64,000 bases of DNA from Cydia pomonella (Eukaryota > Arthropoda > Insecta > Lepidoptera > Tortricidae), in contig NW_026907791.1 of assembly GCF_033807575.1 (NCBI RefSeq), positions 186,001 through 250,000 on the forward strand. Reading direction: 5' to 3'. The translations under genes were made by a program, and so were the position numbers. Positions 56,451 through 64,000 of this stretch are shown here, in pieces. The notes below the pieces were generated by a model that saw nothing but the letters and a program-made list of their open reading frames with translations, was not told the DNA's origin and searched no databases. Numbering within the stretch: the stretch's first letter is position 1; the number at the start of each line of letters is the position of its first letter.

Positions 56451-57239
56451 GAAGGATTTCCCATACCAATTCTCTTGTTACACTTTGTTTAGTTTTCATT
56501 TACTTGGAAATTGAGTTACAATTTCAATAAAGTGATCGTTATACAACCGTACCGTAGATAAAAAAAATGTCTAAACGGGCCACATGCCACATGGGATGTC
56601 AGCAACGTCTTTGTTACCATGTATTATAAATAGGTACTGTTCTAATTGATACAAGATATGGATGGAGTGGCTTCTAGAATTTTGCATTACAATTACACAA
56701 TGATTTTAGAAGATTAGGGGATTACCATCGGCTTTCAACTATAACACTTTATAAACGTAATTAACTGTAATTAAACATGAGATTGCTTGTAAACAATGGC
56801 ATCATAAAAAAGTGTTTTTCCCGTAAAATCTGTCTACGTCGTTAAATCGTCTTTCCACGTTTCAACTGAAATCAAGCCGGGCTCCATATGTTCTGAATGA
56901 CGTATCTTTAAAACTTATACGTAATTATAAGTAACTGCTCCCTAACTGAAATACCTCTCCACGTCATAAGTCTATGTCTAATATATGGTGTTTTGGAACG
57001 AGTGGGTGGGAATTGGGTCAGACCAAGCTGAAAAGGTTGACCTTTTTTGGCGTCACCGCGTGAATTTATAAGGGGTTGTTGACGTAGATAACTATCAACT
57101 AACACAGTCGATGCCAAGGGAATCCCTCGTTTGCTTGAAGATTTAATTTATGATTTAATAGTGGAGTTTCCTTAAAGATAATCGTATGAGCAATTACAAT
57201 CGTATGTGCTAATTACACAGATACTACACCTTGTAAAAC

Positions 57240-57405
57240 AAAGTCCCCCGCCGTATACGTTTGTACGTTCGCGATAATCTCAAAAACTACTAAACGGATA
57301 TTGATGCGGTTTTCACCTTAGATTTTCAAGAATGTTGATTCTTGAAAAATCTTTTGGTGTATAATCTGTTAACCCGTGCGAATCCGAGACGGGTCATTAG
57401 TAATC
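57240..57405. repeat. Common lepidopteran interspersed repeat
   Basis: aaagtcccccgccgtatacg ... gttcgcgataatctcaaaaa ... cccgtgcgaatccgagacgg. I recognise the pattern from many moth genomes; class not certain. Confidence 0.6.
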
Positions 57406-60400
57406 TATAATTTGTGAATATTGAAGAGGAAAAGTTGGCTTTACTTAGGTGTCGAGGTGACCTTATGTGGAATGTTGATAAAACGGTCATTGTCCTTAGG
57501 TATGCACGTATTGCTTTTTGGTGAACGATCTTAAAATCAAAGGGTTTACTTAGTCAATAGACAGGTACGACAAAGGATATCAGTAGTGCTGGATGTGGCG
57601 CACACTATCAGGACGTTTGTTGTACATGTATTCACATTGGTATAAATGACGGATATACATAATAATCCTCAACGACCACAACTTACGCCGATAGCATTGC
57701 CCCCAACGTCAGGATACCAGTTTTCCCTGTGCAATGTTTCATCTGTTTTCCTTTACCATTTACGAGTATAAACGAGTTATTTCCTTTTACATTTAGTTTT
57801 TGTTTCGTTCAATCAATTGTTTTTTATTGTAGATAGCGTTATTATTGTGATGAAACTTTCTTTTTCATAATTTAAATTGTATTTTTTACAGAAACATGCA
57901 TTGAATTTCTACAGTCTAATTTTAATAACCTAATTTCCGCAAGGCACAGGCTTAATATTTATATATATTAAAACGATTCACATGCGTATTTCAAGTCGAA
58001 AAGCTCGACATATTTTACTCCCTACGCCAACGCGAGCTCTCGATGAAGTCTGAATGGACTGGAATGAAGAAGATCTGGAATGACATCCGCGATGCTGGGT
58101 CCTTCCACACAAAGCGAGATGACATTCACAATTCACAATGCCGTAGTTTAAGGACGTACCCGGGTCCAAACATATTACTTACCCAATAGGTATTGGTTAT
58201 GAATAAATATTACAACATATCTACTTCTATGAAAAAGTCTACATTTTAATTGGTCGAAGCCAGTACAGACACACAAAGGATTTTATCAGTTATGTCTGCC
58301 CATACGACCGCCCACTGAACCGCTGGAAAACTAACAAAGTAAAATGAAAACATAAATAAACCAATACCATTTTAATTCCCCGATTTGAGCACTTGACGTG
58401 CGGGGCTTTTTGTAGAGCAGAATACATTATAGGTATAATCTATTTATGAATGCTAACAGCTATTACTTTCATGCCATGCCATTATTCATAAATTTAAACT
58501 GACATAGACTTAAACTACACTCACATCACATTCAGTCACCCTCCTAAAATTCAGTGACCAAAATACTTAAAATCACGTTTGTTTATATTAAAGGTCACAC
58601 ATGCTACAAGCTGTCTCAGTATTAATGAAAATCACAAGGATGCATGACGCGTGTATTGTATCAATTCATCGCATCTCGTAAACAGAGATTCACATTATCG
58701 AGCGTAGGCGAGAGAATCGCTCAAACGCACCAGTCGAAGTTTGTTTGTCAATAACGCGTAGTTCTTGTGGTTTTCGGGGTCCCAGTTATACTGTTCAGCC
58801 TGCGCGTACGACCCGTGTACGTTCGATAAGCAATGGAATACAAGACTAGCAGTAATTGCTCGGCGGAATTCTTCGTGTCGCTAGAAACTTCAATAGAAAC
58901 TCAATTCACTATACTCCTTATCACAGTTTTAAGAGGTTAAGCGATAATTGACGGATAGGTCCTTGCGTAATGCGTATCACTGTGGTAATATTTGTAGGTC
59001 ATTAGTCATTAGTAGCGTAAATAATCTCGATTCTCTTTTGCCGTTGACATTTAAACTAAGTAATCAATCAGTCATCAATTAGTTACTAAACAAGTTCAAT
59101 GTAGCACAACCAGAAGTAGCGAAAAGTTGGTTGCTTAATAAACCGGACCGGAAATCGCGCCCTCGCACGTTGACATGGCATCGATCTAGTAAATCTGACC
59201 TTTGCTCGCACAATATTTTTTGCACACTGCAGTCATATTCTATTTCAAAGACGTCGGGCCGATTACGGATAAGGCGTTAACTCGGATTATTTACGTGCAA
59301 ATCTGTCTTAATAATATATATAGTCGCTCTAATAAAATTATCGCCTTAGCTTCCGTGAGGCTGGAAATAGCCGCTAAATTTGTAAATGCCGTTGTGCTAA
59401 TGTACGAGGCACACCTGATTGCGTTGCATTCTATTTATGCCTCGACGTTGTGATGCTTGCTTGTCATTTAAGCCAGTTCACACGCAGAAGAAAGACAAAA
59501 GACGATAAAATGGGGTTGGTTATTTATTTCATGCCAATTTGATATTAATGACGAGATACCTATGTATATGTAGACATACAAATTTGAAATATACATTTAA
59601 CACATTTTGCGGAAACTACTACTACTGTTGCTACTGCAAGTATACCCTTTAATGACATATATGTTTCGGGTAATTTTAGAAGAGCCTTTTGGGTAAAGTC
59701 CGAATTTAAGTAAGACAGACAGAGACCTGTGTGTAACTACGACACTTATTCAGAACCACTGTAAGGACAAGTAAGGTAAATAGATAAAAAAATGTACCTC
59801 TAGTAATAAGTTAACCATATATTTTTATTATCGACATCAGTTATTCATATTGAGAAACTTCCAGATGACCTACAATTATTTTGGTCAGCGGACGACGTGA
59901 CGAGGGCTTCGACCGCTGAAACTTCGACAACATTTACAAGTTTTAAAGCTACAATATTGTACAGAATAGACCATTGTGAATTAAAATATGTACTTATTTA
60001 ACGCAGGTTTATATCCGGTACGTTACCCATTGCGTGAATAATCGGTCAACAGCATTGATTAGGGCTATTGATTTGTTCTTCATATCAACTGTATCTAGAC
60101 ACCTCATTTGTTTTAATACTTAGGTATTGTGCTTTTTTTAAAACTGATAGCTCGAAACAAGTCACAGAGAAAAAAAAATCCTTTAAACCATGTATGTTAT
60201 AACAATGAGCAAAGATGTCATTATGGTGAACGTTTGACATCCTAATTTAATATTGATGTCTAAAAGTGGAAGCCTGGCAAAACTACTTAATAAGAATAGT
60301 AGTTATCTCTTCTCTATATCTATCTGTACAGCCCATATTCACTAACTGTTGAATGTTGAATACACATATAGGCATATTTCATCTGTCTGACCATCGAGGC

Positions 60401-61318
60401 GGTAGCCTAAACCGTAATCCTTATGGCGATAATGGTCTTTTTAATTTTGATTGTTTTTTTGTATTTTACCAATATTGAATGAGGTGAAAATACCAATAGT
60501 GATCGCTATGTTGATTTATTGGCGAAAGATTAATTATTTAGATCAATATATATGTATCAGATCAGGCGATATTTATTTGCTTTAGCTACTAAGTATAACG
60601 TTTTACCGCTTAACTAAGTCAAACATCTTGGTCAGATCAAGTTGTTTGTCGATGTTCTATGTAATCTGCATAAATTATATGCATTTAAAGTAAATAGTTA
60701 ATTTTAATTTATACAAAATATATTATACCATTGCAATAATGTATCCAAATCATAAAGCATATTGACAAACAGAGTTATATCTTCCGATTGATAGAGAAAT
60801 ACGCATGGCATACGAATACGTGTGGTGTTAGGTTAGCTAGATCATAACGGCTCAAACGACTACAGATTACGAATTATAACATCGTTTATGTTAAATAACG
60901 GATCTCAGTAATTGTGTTTGCCACATAAAAGAGATAATGATAATCTGCATGCCAGAGCTATTGCATGAAATGGTGTAGTCAGTTAAATAAGATAATTTTT
61001 AAATCGTTCGGAGGCCTTATTTCCGTTTTTCTGCCATTCTACTGTGATAAGTAATTAGTGGGAGTGCAGTTTTACAGCTAAGATTCTGGGTAATAGCCGT
61101 TAGCTAGGTGAGCAGTGAGCACGCAACGACAACTAAATATGTATAACAATATGGTTCCGTAAGTATTGTTTTACCGTATAGTTCGCGTTTTCGTGGAGGG
61201 CAATACAATATTATGTGATATAAACAAATCCAAATATTTATTAAAGCCTTTGACTGTGGATGCTGACTACGATTACTATTGACACGGTATTTCCAGTGAC
61301 ATAGTTTTCTGGTTAGTT
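57406..61318. other. Non-coding stretch without a supported gene
   Basis: No coding match. A CpG-richer patch at 58685-58830 may be regulatory. Nothing else distinctive seen. Confidence 0.4.
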
Positions 61319-61515
61319 TTTAGGGTTCCGTACCCGAAGGATAAAACGGGACCCTATTACTAAATTCTGCTGTCTGTCCGTCTGTGTGATTGATAGCTGT
61401 GATAGACAGACAGGTGAAATTGTCACAGATGATGAATTTCTGTTGCCGCTATAACAAAAAATACTAAAAAGTACGGAAACCTCGATGGGCGAGTCCGACT
61501 TGCACTTGTCCGGTT
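61319..61515. repeat. Common lepidopteran interspersed repeat (gggttccgtaccc type)
   Basis: gggttccgtacccgaaggat, ctgtctgtccgtctgtgtga, ttctgttgccgctataacaa and gcgagtccgacttgcacttg in the usual order. Recognised from memory. Confidence 0.65.
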
Positions 61516-62739
61516 TTTTAGTATTCCGTACGTTGTTTGCGGAACACTTATGGGATCACTACGATCGTGCAAATCGGTTAAATGCGTTTTTCTCGGAGAC
61601 CGTTTGACTTGTACGAGTAGCTAAAACTTGAAACAGTTATAGGCGTTATAGCAATTAACACCACTGACATGTAATGAAGTCAAAACCGCTTATTATTTGT
61701 CTAGGATTTGAATGGAGCTACTAGTTTGCTTGTAAAAAAAATCTTTTGTTTTCTTAGAATGTGTATAAATAAAAATGTTTCCAGTAAAAAATTGTATTTA
61801 CTCGACTACATCAGAAGGAGGGTAATGTTTTTTGAGCGTGGACCTACAGCCCAAACGGCTGGACGGTTTTTGACATATGAGGTGTGGTTGAATTCGTCAG
61901 AATTGTGGTAGTGACATGAAAGTGAAAAGGGGGGGGGGGGAGATTTTTTTCTTTCTTACTATAACAATATGGGTCGCAGATATAAGTAAAAAGTCCGGAG
62001 TTTTTCTTTGTTTTAATAATAGTTTCAGTTTAATGTTACAGAAAATTAAACTAATTTTAAACTTGATGTTCGTTTCTTATTTTCTGATATATCTGGATAT
62101 TTATTTTTAGACATTATATAGAGGATATTCACAGTCATTTGGTATAAAAATTTGGACTAATCCATTCAATCATTTTCAATTTAGAGCCTTTAATCTACTC
62201 AAAGCCCTTTCATTTGGTAGATTACGAGTACATGGTTGGAGAAAAAAGCGTGAATACTATACCGAATGCATTACCATATTTACCCATATCCGAGATGACA
62301 TGATTGATACTATAATAATATGAGCTTGAAGAACAGAGTCCAGTCTTAAAGCAGTTGACTCAAAGGTCTCGAGTAATCAGCCCTACCTAACAAAATACTC
62401 AAAGAAACCAACCCTCAATATCAGTATATCTAAACTACACCCAATTAAGAAACTAAGGTTTCGTTTGAATAACTTGGTTGTTTAACATTCACTTTAATGA
62501 GTATTAAATCGATCCAGTACTTGACGTCACGGTATAATGAATACATTTATCCCGCACTACACAATAAATTATATCATGGATAGGGATGTTTTACAATGAT
62601 AACGCCCTGCATTAGCAATCTAGTGCATAAAATTTCTATGAGAAAGATATTTTATGTTTTTTTATTTATTTTAATTCTATATTAATTTAACCAGTATTTT
62701 ATTTTATTTTATGTATGTTAGTTATAAGATGTAATGTTT

Positions 62740-62930
62740 TGAAAAGACGTGTCCCGCCGAGTTTCTTGCCGGTCTCATATTGAGATGGGATGTGGGAAGG
62801 GATTTAAATCTTCTCGGGCCAGAGGTGTAGGGTTAGAGCCGGCGGCGTAGCTTTACTTGACGTTCATAAGCGCATTGTATTGCCTACTTAGAAAAAAAAA
62901 CTATCTTTATCTTTAATTGTCCTGGAAATG
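62740..62930 (+). mobile_element. 3' end of a 5'-truncated LINE
   Basis: gtgtcccgccgagtttcttg, ttctcgggccagaggtgtag, tgacgttcataagcgc, then an A-rich tail: the typical 3' UTR pattern of a lepidopteran non-LTR element. Clade not determined. Confidence 0.55.
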
Positions 62931-64000
62931 AATCAATAGTTGTACTATATTTTGTGCACGAGTTGCACAAAAAGGTTATTGTTTTAGTTACCTATAGGTT
63001 GTGAACCATGTTAACCGTGATTGCCGCTTGACAGACCCAGGTCAATCGATAGACGAGTTAGTTTCATTAAACATGTATCAACAAAGTAGTTCATTATTCA
63101 GAGTCGGATTTGTCGAACGGTGGACATCGTACTATCAAATATATTGGCAGTAAGCCTTTTGAATTCCTTTCTTAATCGTTTTCGATATGATATCTATTAC
63201 TCTATTTTGTGGCATTGAATAGTGATTATAGAAGTGCTATACTTTATTAAATTAGAAGCTCAATATCGATCACGATCACTTATAAACATTCTTATTATCG
63301 ACGGTTGGATACCACAAAATAATTAAAATCTAACCGATTGATTTACAGAAACAGTATAAAAAAACATTACTGTCTCATAACTAAGACATTCAGCGACTTC
63401 TTAGACGGTACATACACAAATACACGTAAAAACATCGGGTACTCTCTCCGTCAGTCGTATCAAAGGACAATAAGTAATATGCGAGGCAAATATTAAGCTA
63501 TTTGTAATAAAAATGTGACAAGGTGAAATCACAAACTGTAGTAAAAAAGTCAATATTCATTTACTGTTTGCCTAATAAATCGATGTGTTAAATAGTACAC
63601 CATATAAAAAAAAATTGTTTACCTACCATGTATCGTCAAGTAGCGGGTGACCACCTGTCCGGATAATACATAGTATAAATAGTTATCATTTAAGTTGTAA
63701 TTATTTGTATAATGATGGTCACTTTTTGCGAAAAACGTCGCGCGAGATACACTACGTTTTCTGAAAAATACGATCATAGAGTAAAGTTAGAACACCGCTC
63801 CAGGGGGGGTCCGATCTCAGCCATTAAAGTGCTATTCAGAATTATGTACCTAAAGTAAACTGATGTTTGCGGACTGGATTACCGCCTTATGGAATTAAGG
63901 CCCTGTAGGTTCGGGTTCTTCTCTCACTCTCACTGAGCGTAAGCTAGAGCGAGATGGATGTGCGTGCTCGGGACCGCGGATATCATGTTTTTTTAATTTT
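62931..64000. other. Non-coding right end
   Basis: AT-rich, no gene seen. Confidence 0.4.

Overview
The window is AT-rich animal DNA with small GC-rich exons, canonical GT-AG introns and many short interspersed repeats. The exon sequences, the tRNA-derived SINEs and the MITE families fit a moth or butterfly (Lepidoptera); I cannot name the species. There are no prokaryotic operons, CRISPR arrays or rRNA genes.

Left third (1-24.8 kb, + strand): the 3' three-quarters of clueless (clu/CLUH), the cytosolic RNA-binding clustered-mitochondria protein. Seventeen exons (1364-21388) join in a fully consistent phase to give 1036 codons plus stop; the N-terminal part lies upstream of the window. Its introns hold SINEs, a piggyBac-type MITE, mariner-type and PIF/Harbinger-type MITEs, and a Foldback-like element of about 2.3 kb built from 120-bp repeats in opposed orientations. 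Two exons are followed by near-identical tandem copies of their own 3' part plus splice donor: 175 bp x 9 and 125 bp x 5.

Middle (25.4-31 kb): a hAT-type element with a perfect 8-bp target-site duplication. It carries a second nested hAT MITE, also with a perfect 8-bp duplication, and a SINE. A short two-exon THAP-like gene (82 codons) follows on the + strand.

Right-middle (31.4-36.8 kb, - strand): calypso, the BAP1 orthologue and H2A deubiquitinase of the PR-DUB complex. It is complete in 8 exons and 515 codons, with Gln/Cys/His/Asp active-site residues and the C-terminal ULD region. Its last exon also has a 181-bp tandem copy just downstream. Clu and calypso are convergent.

At 40.1-40.95 kb (- strand) lie two exons of a small two-pass membrane protein with two PPxY motifs. 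From 41 to 64 kb I find no convincing protein-coding gene, only repeats and a few GC-rich islands. One of these (56.1-56.45 kb) could be a distal 5' exon or promoter of the PPxY gene, with a possible recursive-splice site at 49.64 kb in between. The genes show no obvious shared pathway; this is ordinary eukaryotic neighbourhood, not an operon.
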